Counted from the first letter of the stretch, positions 1-6,365 are shown. The stretch is 7,932 nt of DNA from Candidatus Hydrogenedentota bacterium (GCA_016934125.1 JAFGTL010000023.1:1-7932), one strand, 5' to 3'. Program-made: numbers and translations. Notes: generated from the sequence alone by a model not told the origin.

Positions 1-221
1 GCCATGCGATCCAGGTTCGGCGTCTCGAGGAGCGGCGCATCATAGCAGCCCGCATCGCCATACCCCTGATCGTCCGTATAGACGATCACCACGTTCGGCC
101 GATCACCCGGCGCGCGCCGCCCATGGGCCGCGCTCCCCGTCCGGCACGCCGGCACCCCCAGCGACGCCGCAGCCAGCCCCAACCCCTTCAACATGTCCCT
201 GCGGCTCAATCGGTCTTTCAT
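1..221 (-). CDS. S1-family sulfatase, N-terminal fragment (cut by window edge)
   Basis: Only the first 73 codons are in the window; the gene continues past position 1. The N-terminus carries a twin-arginine motif (SRRDMLKG, residues 6-13), then a hydrophobic Ala/Gly/Leu stretch ending in a Cys (LGVPAC, Cys26). This suggests Tat export, possibly as a lipoprotein, although the lipobox is not canonical. After a short linker comes the sulfatase opening strand RPNVVIVYTDDQGYGDAGCY, whose Asp pair is the usual Ca2+-binding pair of alkaline-phosphatase-fold sulfatases, followed by the familiar ETPNLDRMA segment. The catalytic Cys/Ser-x-Pro-x-Arg motif lies outside the window, so activity and subfamily cannot be judged. 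The start is supported by GGGGAGT at 227-233, 6 nt (221 side) before the ATG. It follows the fucosidase after a 31-nt gap and is probably its operon partner, removing sulfate esters from the same glycan. It is a different gene from the sulfatase at 1733-3220, not a copy with the same leader. Confidence 0.9.
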   Translation of the reverse strand, partial: MKDRLSRRDMLKGLGLAAASLGVPACRTGSAAHGRRAPGDRPNVVIVYTDDQGYGDAGCYDAPLLETPNLDRM

Positions 222-252
222 TTCGTACTCCCCGGCCGCGCGCTGCGGCCGT

Positions 253-1686
253 TCAGCGCTGGCCGGCAGGCCACTGCACCGCGATGACTTCGTCGAGGGC
301 GTCCCGTTCCCCGGCCGGCAGCGACACGCTCAGCGTGCCGCCGGCCGCTTCGTACGGCAGCGCCTGCCCCGTGCGCAGCAGCGCGACACGTTCCGGCTCT
401 GCATCGGCTTTGAACGTGATCGGCCCCTCATGGCCCGGCGTCACGTGGAGATACCACATTGCGTCGCCCGTCGTCACGGGCACGTTGGCGCAGTCGTCTG
501 CGGGGGCAGGCCCGGCGCCGATGAGCGATACGCGGCTGTGCGCCATCCACGCGGCCAGTTCCTCGCACCGTTCGTAGAACCCGGCCGGCATCGTCCCGTC
601 CGGGGCCGGCCCCACGTTCAGCAGGAAGTTCCCGCCCCACGCCCGGGCGCGCACGAGCCGATCGAGTGCCCACGCCGCCGTTTGGAACGGCCGCGCCGGG
701 TTGTAGCCCCAGTGGCCGTTCCACGCCACGCAGTTCTCCCACCAGCCTACGGGCCGCCCTTCCGGGAAGTTCCATTCCGGCGTCGTGAAGTCGCCCTTGC
801 CCCCCCACCGGTTATTCATCACGATGTGCGGCTGCAACCCGCGGATCCACGCCAGCGTCTGATCCGTATGAATGTCCGATACGCCGTGCCATCCCATGCC
901 GTCGAACCAGAGCACGTCGATCGGCCCGTAGCGCGTCAGCAACTCCTCGAGTTGCCCCACCGTGTACGCGTAGAACGCGTCGAATCGCCGCTGATTCGCC
1001 GCCGCGTCCGCGATAGGCGGATGCTGCCCGCGCTTGTTGTAGTCGAAGTCCACGTCGCTGAGCGGATAGCGCGGGTAATGCCAATCCCTCGGCGAGAAGT
1101 AGAAGCCCACCTTCAGGCCGTGTTTCCGGCATGCGGCCACGTAGGGCTCGAGGAGATCGCGGCCGTCCAGATACTGCCGCGTGCTCATGTCACCGTACGC
1201 CGTCGGCCACAGCGCGTATCCGTCGTGGTGCTTAGTCGTCAGCACCGCATAGGTGAAGCCCGCCGCCTTCGCGGCCGCCATCCACTTGTCGGGATCGTAC
1301 GCCTGCGGATCGAACTCGTTCGCGAGCGCGTAGTATCGCTCCGGCGGATGCATGTCGGCCTCCCCGCCCGCCGGATAGTCCTTGATCATCGCCCACGACG
1401 GCTGGACGCCGGCGACGCTGTGGATGCCCCAGTGCATGAAGAGCCCGAGCCCCGCCTTCGGATACCACGCCGCGCCCGGATCCGTGGTTGGCTCGAACCG
1501 CGGCGCCTCCGACGAGCGCACCGCCCCGGCCAGTTCGAGGGCCGCCCGCCATGCCGCCTCGTCGGTGCCCGGCGGCCGCAACCCCATCAGCGCATCGATG
1601 TCCGGCGACTCGGCACGCGATCGCCCCGCGCCCGCAACCGAGACGCACGCCGCCAGCACGCACAAGGCCGCTACCCTCACGATCAT
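253..1686 (-). CDS. Alpha-L-fucosidase, glycoside hydrolase family 29
   Basis: A 477-aa exported enzyme expected to hydrolyse terminal alpha-L-fucose from glycans with retention of configuration. GH29 landmarks, numbered from this start: GLFMHWGIHS (81-90), TKHHDGYALW (151-160) with the paired His that contacts fucose, VGFYFSPRDWHY (193-204), and DVLWFDGMGW (257-266) in which Asp262 is the expected nucleophile. GWWENCVAWNGHWGYN (314-329) resembles the WEMC...WGY segment holding the acid/base Glu of human FUCA1, making Glu317 the candidate. GGNFLLNVGPAPDG (351-364) closes the barrel, and the last ~90 residues look like the usual C-terminal beta-sandwich. The frame opens earlier, at 1710, but AGGAGG at 1692-1697 sits 5 nt before the ATG at 1686 and exposes a clean signal peptide (MIVRVAALCVLAACVSVAGA). 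LAAC at residues 11-14 could be an early lipobox, but ordinary Sec cleavage near residue 25 is equally possible. It lies 46 nt after one sulfatase and 31 nt before another, consistent with a sulfated fucose-containing substrate. Confidence 0.95.
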   Translation of the reverse strand: MIVRVAALCVLAACVSVAGAGRSRAESPDIDALMGLRPPGTDEAAWRAALELAGAVRSSEAPRFEPTTDPGAAWYPKAGLGLFMHWGIHSVAGVQPSWAMIKDYPAGGEADMHPPERYYALANEFDPQAYDPDKWMAAAKAAGFTYAVLTTKHHDGYALWPTAYGDMSTRQYLDGRDLLEPYVAACRKHGLKVGFYFSPRDWHYPRYPLSDVDFDYNKRGQHPPIADAAANQRRFDAFYAYTVGQLEELLTRYGPIDVLWFDGMGWHGVSDIHTDQTLAWIRGLQPHIVMNNRWGGKGDFTTPEWNFPEGRPVGWWENCVAWNGHWGYNPARPFQTAAWALDRLVRARAWGGNFLLNVGPAPDGTMPAGFYERCEELAAWMAHSRVSLIGAGPAPADDCANVPVTTGDAMWYLHVTPGHEGPITFKADAEPERVALLRTGQALPYEAAGGTLSVSLPAGERDALDEVIAVQWPAGQR

Positions 1687-1691
1687 CACAT

Positions 1692-1697
1692 CCTCCT
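1692..1697 (-). promoter_or_regulatory. Ribosome-binding site that fixes the fucosidase start
   Basis: The minus strand reads AGGAGG-ATGTG-ATG, a consensus Shine-Dalgarno sequence with a 5-nt spacer to the ATG at 1686. The in-frame ATG at 1710 would place the hydrophobic signal segment behind an acidic MAATEEDV extension and would put this site inside the gene, so 1686 is preferred. Confidence 0.85.
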
Positions 1698-1732
1698 CTG
1701 TGGCCGCCACAGGCCGTCCCCGGCTCCGTGCG

Positions 1733-3220
1733 TCAAAGCGGCCGGCTGCGCCCGTCTTCGATGTATCTGTCCAGAATCGCGGTGAGCCGCTCCACTACTT
1801 CGGGATACTCGAGCCAGACGTTCTTCGCCTCTGCCGGATCGGCCTCCATGTCGTACAATTGCCCGAGCGCCTCGCCCGCCTTCGGCTCGACGCGGCGCGG
1901 TTTGCTGAAGCCGCCCGAGCCGCGCCCCTGCACGAGTTTCCACCGGCCCTGCCGGATCGAGAACATGCCATCGAATGAGTGGTGGACGACCGCCTCGCGG
2001 ATCGGCTCGCCGCCCGCCTCGCCCAGCAACGCGGGCAGGATGTTGTAGCTGTCCGGGCCGGCGTCGTCGGGCAGGCTCGTCCCCGTGATGGCCGCGCAGG
2101 TGGCCATGAGATCCGTGAGGCAGATGGTTTCGGTGCTCGTCGTGCCCGGCGCGATCCGCTGCGGCCACCGCGCGATGAAGGGCACCCGGTGGCCGCCGTC
2201 CCAGATATCCGCCTTGTATCCCCGCCAGTCGCCGCACGATTTGTGGCCGTAGTCCTTGCCGTTGAAGCATGTCGGCCGTGCGCCGTTATCGCTCGTTACG
2301 ATGACGAGCGTGTTATCCGCCACCTGCAAGCGCTCGAGCGTCTTCACCACCTCGCCCAGGGCCCAGTCCACCTCGACAACCATATCGCCTCGCGGCCCGG
2401 CCTGGCTGCGGCCCTTGATGAAGTCCGGCGGCACACACGGCCGGTGCGGCGCCGATGTCGGCATATAGAGGAAGAACGGCTGATCCGGGTTTTCGCGGAC
2501 GTGGCCCTCCATGAACGCGCACGCTTTCGCGGCCACGGTTGGCCCCACCTGATCGTCCTCCCAGCCCGGCACCATGAGGCCCTTCCGCTGCTGCGGGTTG
2601 TACGGATCCTTCTCGACATTCGGGATCCCGACGGTGCGATCGTTTTCAATGAAGCAGTACGGCGGGAAATCGAGCGAGGCCGAGATGCCGAAATAGTAGT
2701 CGAACCCGAGTTCCACGGGGCCGCCCGCGATCGGCTGCGCATAGTCGACCTCGTCGCCCTCCCGCGCCCAGCCCAGGCCCAGGTGCCACTTGCCGACACC
2801 CGCCGTCGCGTAGCCCTGTGCGCGCAGCATCGACGCAACCGTGAGGCGCTCGGGCTCGATGAGGGGCGGCGAGAACCCGTCCAGCACACCGTGTTTCAGT
2901 CGGCTGCGCCAGCAATACCGGCCCGTGAGCACGCCATAGCGCGTCGGCGTGCACACCGCGGACGGCGCGTGCGCATCGGTGAACCGCACGCCCTGTTCGG
3001 CGAGCGCGTCCATGTTGGGCGTCGGGATCTTGGTGGCGCCGTAGCACCCTACATCGCCGTATCCCATGTCGTCGGCCATGAGAAACACGATGTTGGGTTT
3101 CTGCGAACGTCCGCCGGCGGATCCGCCCGAGGCGGTTCTGCACCCGGCCAGCGCCATCGATGCCGCGCCCAGCCCCACGCTTCCCAAAAACACCCGGCGG
3201 CCTATCGCCATCCTGCTCAT
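1733..3220 (-). CDS. S1-family sulfatase (formylglycine-dependent), Tat lipoprotein
   Basis: A complete 495-aa arylsulfatase-type enzyme expected to hydrolyse sulfate esters of a carbohydrate. Residues 8-27 form a twin-arginine/lipoprotein leader (GRRVFLGSVG... then LAGC with Cys27), so it is likely exported folded and lipid-anchored. The fold motifs are in order: KPNIVFLMADDMGYGD (41-56) with metal-binding Asp50/Asp51; CTPTR (90-94), the C-x-P-x-R signature in which Cys90 becomes formylglycine; GKWHLG (143-148); SAPHRP (256-261); TSDNG (309-313) with metal ligands Asp311/Asn312; and WRGYKADIWDGGHRVPFIARWP (332-353), whose Lys336 and His344 are in the usual sulfate-binding positions. The C-terminal part (SIRQGRWKLV, QLYDMEADPAEAKNV) is the standard sulfatase C-terminal subdomain. 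Its length is normal and nothing is missing. Activity requires a formylglycine-generating or anaerobic maturase enzyme, which is not in the window. AAGAAGGGG at 3228-3236, 7 nt before the ATG, supports the start. It follows the GH99-like gene after 52 nt and precedes the fucosidase by 46 nt, consistent with one operon. The exact S1 subfamily cannot be assigned by eye. Confidence 0.95.
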   Translation of the reverse strand: MSRMAIGRRVFLGSVGLGAASMALAGCRTASGGSAGGRSQKPNIVFLMADDMGYGDVGCYGATKIPTPNMDALAEQGVRFTDAHAPSAVCTPTRYGVLTGRYCWRSRLKHGVLDGFSPPLIEPERLTVASMLRAQGYATAGVGKWHLGLGWAREGDEVDYAQPIAGGPVELGFDYYFGISASLDFPPYCFIENDRTVGIPNVEKDPYNPQQRKGLMVPGWEDDQVGPTVAAKACAFMEGHVRENPDQPFFLYMPTSAPHRPCVPPDFIKGRSQAGPRGDMVVEVDWALGEVVKTLERLQVADNTLVIVTSDNGARPTCFNGKDYGHKSCGDWRGYKADIWDGGHRVPFIARWPQRIAPGTTSTETICLTDLMATCAAITGTSLPDDAGPDSYNILPALLGEAGGEPIREAVVHHSFDGMFSIRQGRWKLVQGRGSGGFSKPRRVEPKAGEALGQLYDMEADPAEAKNVWLEYPEVVERLTAILDRYIEDGRSRPL

Positions 3221-3272
3221 TCAACATCCCCTTCTTCGGTGATTGGCCTGCGATCTGCTGGGCGTGCCTCGC

Positions 3273-5969
3273 TCATTCCTCAAACCGGATCTCGTCCACA
3301 AAGACCTCGACATCCGCCGCATTGCATGGATCGAACCGCAGCGTGTTGATCGGCCCGTGCCACTCCTTGTTCCCGGCGAGCTCGACGGAGTACTCGTGTG
3401 CCTCGCCGTCCGTCACGAGCGCAAACCGCACCGAGGCCTCTTCGCTCATCGGCCGGCCCGGCCGCTCCCAGAACAACTGGCCCGCATCGCCTTCCGGCAC
3501 CGCGCCCTTCACCTGCATCCGCACCACCAGCCGCGCGAACTCCTCCGCCACCAATCCAGGCGTCTTCACCAGCAGCGCCGAATCGGCCGACTTCGTGGTG
3601 AAATGGAGCGCGCCGCCCTCGCACGTGAGCTGGGGCACGGCCATCATGGGCACCCAGCCACCGGGACTGTTCTGGAACGACCATTTCGTCCGCGTCTCCC
3701 CCGGGGGGAAGTCGTACGGGCCGCGGCCGACGTCCTCCGGCGCCACATTGACGGGCCACGTTGACGGCGCGCCGGCCGCGAGGACGGCCCGGATCCGCTC
3801 GTACATGTCGAACCCGAACTCGGCGCAGGGCTCGATGTAGCTGCCTTCGCCCCATTCGTTCAGCGGCCCCAGCACGAGCGCCTGCTTCCCGTTGGCCTCA
3901 CAGAACGCCTTGGCCTCGCGGAGGATTCTCTCGAAATCATCTGCGGTACGGTGCTCGATGACGAAGGCCTGCTGGCCATGCCACGGCCGCGAATCCCATC
4001 CCGTGTCCACGACGGGGTAGTACATCAGACCGCCGGCGCAGTCCTCTTGGCGCTGCCAGGAGAGCCGGGCCGTCTCGGCCACGTCGCTGTATCGGGCGCG
4101 TTGGGGGATCGGGGAGCGCTTGGGCGCGTCGCCCCATTCGTGGTACGTCGTGCCGCCCACATAGCCCTCGTGGGCGAGCGTCTCCGCCGCGTCGGCCGAG
4201 GAGAAGCCGCCCATGGCGACGAACGTAATCCCGTCGTATCCTGCGGCCCGGGCCATCTCCCGGGACTCGTCAAAGGCGGCCCGCACTGCCTCGGTGCCGC
4301 CCAGGTCCCGCCGGATGTTGGACGGGGCCCACAGGAACACCGCCGGCTTGCCGTCGATGGTGTAATACGTGTCCAGATTGAAGTAGTGGTCGATCCATTC
4401 CCGCGTGACGCTGCGCCAATCCTCGATGGAATGGGTTCCGGGCGGGTTGTGGTTGGCCCACATGATCGCCACCTCGAGGTGCTTCCTATAGCGGGACTTG
4501 CGGTACCCCTCGAACCACTGGCGCAACCGCTGCACGCCGGCACACCAATACCAGTCCACGAGGAAGCACGAGATGCCGTTCTCTGCGGCCCACTTGATCT
4601 GCCAGTCCACGCATTCCGGGTTGGCCTCGTCGTAGTATCCCAGGAGCGGTTTGCGCTCCGGCGCGACGGTTCGGATGCAGTCCCACTTCGTGTCCGACTC
4701 CCACCCGGGGAAGTAGTAGGCGAGCACGTCCAATTCGGTTGCGACCGGCTGCGGCTCGGGCACGTAGCCGGCCGGTTGAATGTCCAGGCGGGGCGCGAAT
4801 TTCAGCAGCGCTTCGGCCGCAGCCGGCGCATGGGCGCCCTCAAACCGGAGCGCGGCCGCGTGCGGGCCGGGGCCGGCGGCCCGCACCGTCCAGGTCAGCT
4901 CTTGAGAGGCCCCCGACTCGATATCGTGCACGGCCTGTTCCGCCTGCCCGGCCGCGAGTTCCAGGCCGTCCGGGAGGGCCAGTTCCGCGCGGAGTCCCGA
5001 GGACTTCATGCCGCCGAGATTGGTGACGCGGGCGGCCACCTCGCAATCACGGCCGATTCGGTTCAGCGCGTTCTGGAACCCAAACCGCGTCACCCGCAGG
5101 TCGGGCGGGCCGGAGGGGTTCTGGGCGATGGACACGGACGCGACCCGCACGCTCGCGTCTTCCGCCGAGGGGAGGCGGAGTCCAAACGCCACGATGGTTC
5201 CGCCCCAACCCCGGGCGCCTTTCAGGTGAATGTTGTAGAAGCGGGGCTCCGGCCCGGCCTTGATCGCGATCGGCGCGCCCTTCACGCCGTGACTCTTGGG
5301 ATCGGCCCACCGCACCGCGCCTACTGCATCGCGGTCGGACTGGAGCCGCACCGTCACCCAGGGCCGCTCGGACACGTCCAGGCGCAGCGGGGGCGCGAAC
5401 CGCTCCGGGACACCCGGATGCACCTGCCACGCCGCCGGATCGTCACCGATATCCCACGCGAACGTGTCGGTTTGCGGCGTGTCTCCGTCGCCCCATTCGA
5501 GAATCCGGATCCAGTCGATCTCGAAATGGGCCCCGTCGTACACGTCGAGCCGGAGTTGCCGGATCGTGCCCTCCGCGTGCCAGAAGGGCAGCAGCGGAAT
5601 CTCGTGCCACGCGCCGTCGCCAACCACCTTGAAGTTGGTGACCTTCCGCGGGCTGAACCCTCCGTACGTTCCGCTCGTCTGACTCGTCCAATAGAGCTGC
5701 CCCTCACCATCCGCGCTCGCCTTCATCCGGAGCACCACACAATGCCACGGCCGCGCCGGAATGGACAGGCCGGTGCAGGTGAAGAAGGGATCGCGCCCCT
5801 GCCCATCGGCCTGCAGCACCCCGGCCTCACACGTCACGTTCGCAATGAAGCTGTTCGGCACCCACGCCCCAGCACTCTCCGCAGAATCAAACTCCCACGC
5901 GGCGGCCGGCCCGGCGGCACACGCCGACTCCGCAACCACGGCGACGATGAACGGTAAAGACAGCACCAT
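3273..5969 (-). CDS. Secreted GH99-like (WbsX-type) protein with three beta-sandwich modules and a NEW3/CARDB-like domain
   Basis: An 898-aa modular protein. Residues 1-19 are a Sec signal peptide ending near SACAAG. The central region (about 413-730) matches the GH99-like/WbsX family: VLAYYFPGW (415-423), CFLVDWYW (468-475), VAIMWANHNPPG (500-511), AVFLWAPSNIRRDLGG (543-558), TTYHEWGD (607-614) and GPLNEWGEGSYIEPCAEFGF (701-720). The clustered acidic residues in the last two motifs (Glu611, Glu705, Glu708, Glu713) are candidates for catalysis. The family was first named for a putative glycosyltransferase, but an exported form beside sulfatases fits an endo-glycosidase better. Residues about 24-159, 169-281 and 761-897 look like three copies of one beta-sandwich module (see findings). 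About 288-395 resembles a NEW3/CARDB-type Ig domain. The frame opens earlier, at 6077, but that extension would run through the 6063-6097 hairpin. GGAGGAG at 5976-5982, 6 nt before the ATG at 5969, sets the start. It is the first gene of the sulfatase/fucosidase operon. Substrate is unknown. Confidence 0.85.
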   Translation of the reverse strand: MVLSLPFIVAVVAESACAAGPAAAWEFDSAESAGAWVPNSFIANVTCEAGVLQADGQGRDPFFTCTGLSIPARPWHCVVLRMKASADGEGQLYWTSQTSGTYGGFSPRKVTNFKVVGDGAWHEIPLLPFWHAEGTIRQLRLDVYDGAHFEIDWIRILEWGDGDTPQTDTFAWDIGDDPAAWQVHPGVPERFAPPLRLDVSERPWVTVRLQSDRDAVGAVRWADPKSHGVKGAPIAIKAGPEPRFYNIHLKGARGWGGTIVAFGLRLPSAEDASVRVASVSIAQNPSGPPDLRVTRFGFQNALNRIGRDCEVAARVTNLGGMKSSGLRAELALPDGLELAAGQAEQAVHDIESGASQELTWTVRAAGPGPHAAALRFEGAHAPAAAEALLKFAPRLDIQPAGYVPEPQPVATELDVLAYYFPGWESDTKWDCIRTVAPERKPLLGYYDEANPECVDWQIKWAAENGISCFLVDWYWCAGVQRLRQWFEGYRKSRYRKHLEVAIMWANHNPPGTHSIEDWRSVTREWIDHYFNLDTYYTIDGKPAVFLWAPSNIRRDLGGTEAVRAAFDESREMARAAGYDGITFVAMGGFSSADAAETLAHEGYVGGTTYHEWGDAPKRSPIPQRARYSDVAETARLSWQRQEDCAGGLMYYPVVDTGWDSRPWHGQQAFVIEHRTADDFERILREAKAFCEANGKQALVLGPLNEWGEGSYIEPCAEFGFDMYERIRAVLAAGAPSTWPVNVAPEDVGRGPYDFPPGETRTKWSFQNSPGGWVPMMAVPQLTCEGGALHFTTKSADSALLVKTPGLVAEEFARLVVRMQVKGAVPEGDAGQLFWERPGRPMSEEASVRFALVTDGEAHEYSVELAGNKEWHGPINTLRFDPCNAADVEVFVDEIRFEE

Positions 5970-5975
5970 TTGTAG

Positions 5976-5982
5976 CTCCTCC
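5976..5982 (-). promoter_or_regulatory. Ribosome-binding site that fixes the GH99-like start
   Basis: The minus strand reads GGAGGAG followed by CTACAA and the ATG at 5969. The good spacing, and the signal peptide that begins exactly there, decide against the upstream in-frame ATG at 6077. Confidence 0.8.
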
Positions 5983-6062
5983 GCGTTGTGCCCTGTGAGC
6001 CCCCATATTCGCCCACTCGCCGCCGGTTCTGCAAGTAACTCCCGCCACCTCGCCAAAACAGA

Positions 6063-6097
6063 CGGGGCGCCCGGCACGATTCGTGCCGGGCGCCCCG
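6063..6097 (-). terminator. Perfect 17-bp GC-rich hairpin with a short T run: terminator or attenuator
   Basis: GGGGCGCCCGGCACGA (6064-6079) and TCGTGCCGGGCGCCCC (6081-6096) are exact reverse complements around a single central base, and the C6063-G6097 pair makes 17 bp. In RNA the innermost pairs would open into a small loop. On the minus strand the stem is followed by GTCTGTTTTGG, so there is a T4 run but a few bases late, which makes it an imperfect intrinsic terminator. On the plus strand the stem is followed by a mixed sequence with no T run, which favours minus-strand use. It lies 28 nt after the small ORF's stop and 93 nt before the GH99-like start. It could therefore end the small transcript, or act as a conditional terminator ahead of the operon. 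Confidence 0.7.
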
Positions 6098-6125
6098 GTA
6101 GCTTATGCTAGTAGTCGTCGCCTGC

Positions 6126-6242
6126 CTACCGCGGGCAACTCCCTGGATCTAGTTCGTTCATACCGGCCAGATCCACCTTCTGGCTGCCAGTCGCGGCCAT
6201 GCAGGCGCAGCTACTAGCGCCGGGTTTACCCGGACTTCCCAT
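6126..6242 (-). CDS. Small ORF, 38-aa Cys-containing peptide of unknown function
   Basis: I do not recognise this peptide. It starts MGSPGKPGASSCACMAATGS and ends NELDPGSCPR before TAG. It has Cys at positions 12, 14 and 36 (a CxC pair and a near-terminal Cys), is rich in Gly, Pro, Ser and Ala, and has no hydrophobic signal or membrane segment. Evidence for translation is its setting: AAAGGAGGTGATCC ends 4 nt before the ATG, a sigma-70-type promoter lies about 84 nt upstream, and a strong hairpin follows the stop by 28 nt. Such a self-contained unit is what a short, well-expressed mRNA would look like. Possible identities are a metal-binding or disulfide-bonded micropeptide, a modified-peptide precursor (no maturase is visible nearby), or a leader peptide whose translation controls the hairpin ahead of the GH99-like operon. 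It may also be an accidental ORF in a structured RNA, because several inverted repeats fall inside it. Confidence 0.5.
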   Translation of the reverse strand: MGSPGKPGASSCACMAATGSQKVDLAGMNELDPGSCPR

Positions 6243-6246
6243 CGAT

Positions 6247-6260
6247 GGATCACCTCCTTT
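6247..6260 (-). promoter_or_regulatory. 14-nt Shine-Dalgarno sequence with full complementarity to the 16S rRNA tail
   Basis: The minus strand reads AAAGGAGGTGATCC, the exact complement of the common bacterial 16S rRNA 3' end GGATCACCTCCTTT. It ends 4 nt before the ATG at 6242, and the GGAGG core is 10 nt from the ATG. The operon genes in this window have cores of only 6-7 nt, so this site stands out and marks either intense ribosome recruitment or another role of ribosome binding at this leader. Confidence 0.7.
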
Positions 6261-6262
6261 CC

Positions 6263-6318
6263 GCCTTCTCCGATGTATCCCGCCGGCTCCCCGTGAGCCG
6301 CATCGCCACCAGCGAGGC
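6263..6318 (-). promoter_or_regulatory. Structured 5' leader with nested hairpins upstream of the small ORF
   Basis: Three complementary segments nest within the predicted 5' untranslated region. The inner stem is CGGCTC (6284-6289) with GAGCCG (6295-6300) around a 5-nt loop. A 5-bp stem, CGATG (6271-6275) with CATCG (6301-6305), encloses it and abuts it on one side, leaving an 8-nt bulge on the other. A 4-bp GCCT (6263-6266) / AGGC (6315-6318) pairing could close the element. The outer stem ends just before the Shine-Dalgarno sequence. I could not match it to a known riboswitch class. It might modulate access to the ribosome-binding site or stabilise the transcript. Confidence 0.4.
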
Positions 6319-6332
6319 TATCTTCTAATCTC

Positions 6333-6361
6333 ACTATACCCCGAAATCCATGCGCACGCAA
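6333..6361 (-). promoter_or_regulatory. Sigma-70-type promoter for the small ORF transcript
   Basis: The minus strand has TTGCGT (6356-6361) and TATAGT (6333-6338) separated by exactly 17 nt. The -10 box matches TATAAT at 5 of 6 positions; the -35 box keeps the TTG. The expected transcription start is near 6326, giving a leader of about 84 nt before the ATG at 6242. This is the best promoter-like match I found in the window. It is also placed to drive the GH99-like/sulfatase/fucosidase operon if the 6063-6097 hairpin is read through. Confidence 0.55.
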
Positions 6362-6365
6362 CCAC

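Noticed and set aside
193..1785. Long plus-strand open frame opposite the GH29 gene
   Set aside because: Arg/Pro/His-rich translation without motifs, lying antisense to a clear fucosidase. Such frames are expected opposite genes of high GC3.
1979..3349. Long plus-strand open frame opposite the sulfatase
   Set aside because: Low-complexity Arg/Ala-rich product, no ribosome-binding site or domain, and fully explained as a shadow of the complete sulfatase gene.
3951..5957. Very long (668-codon) plus-strand open frame opposite the GH99-like gene
   Set aside because: Length alone is impressive, but the product is a compositionally biased antisense translation. The opposite strand has a signal peptide, domain motifs and a good RBS.
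5970..6062. Separate promoter for the GH99-like operon
   Set aside because: TTGCAG followed 18 nt later by GAATAT is the best match on the minus strand, but the -10 agrees at only about 3 of 6 positions, too weak to list as a feature.
6247..6260. Plus-strand GGATCACCTCCTTT, identical to the end of 16S rRNA
   Set aside because: The bases before it do not resemble the conserved 16S 3' domain, so it is not an rRNA fragment. Read on the minus strand it is a ribosome-binding site correctly placed before an ATG.
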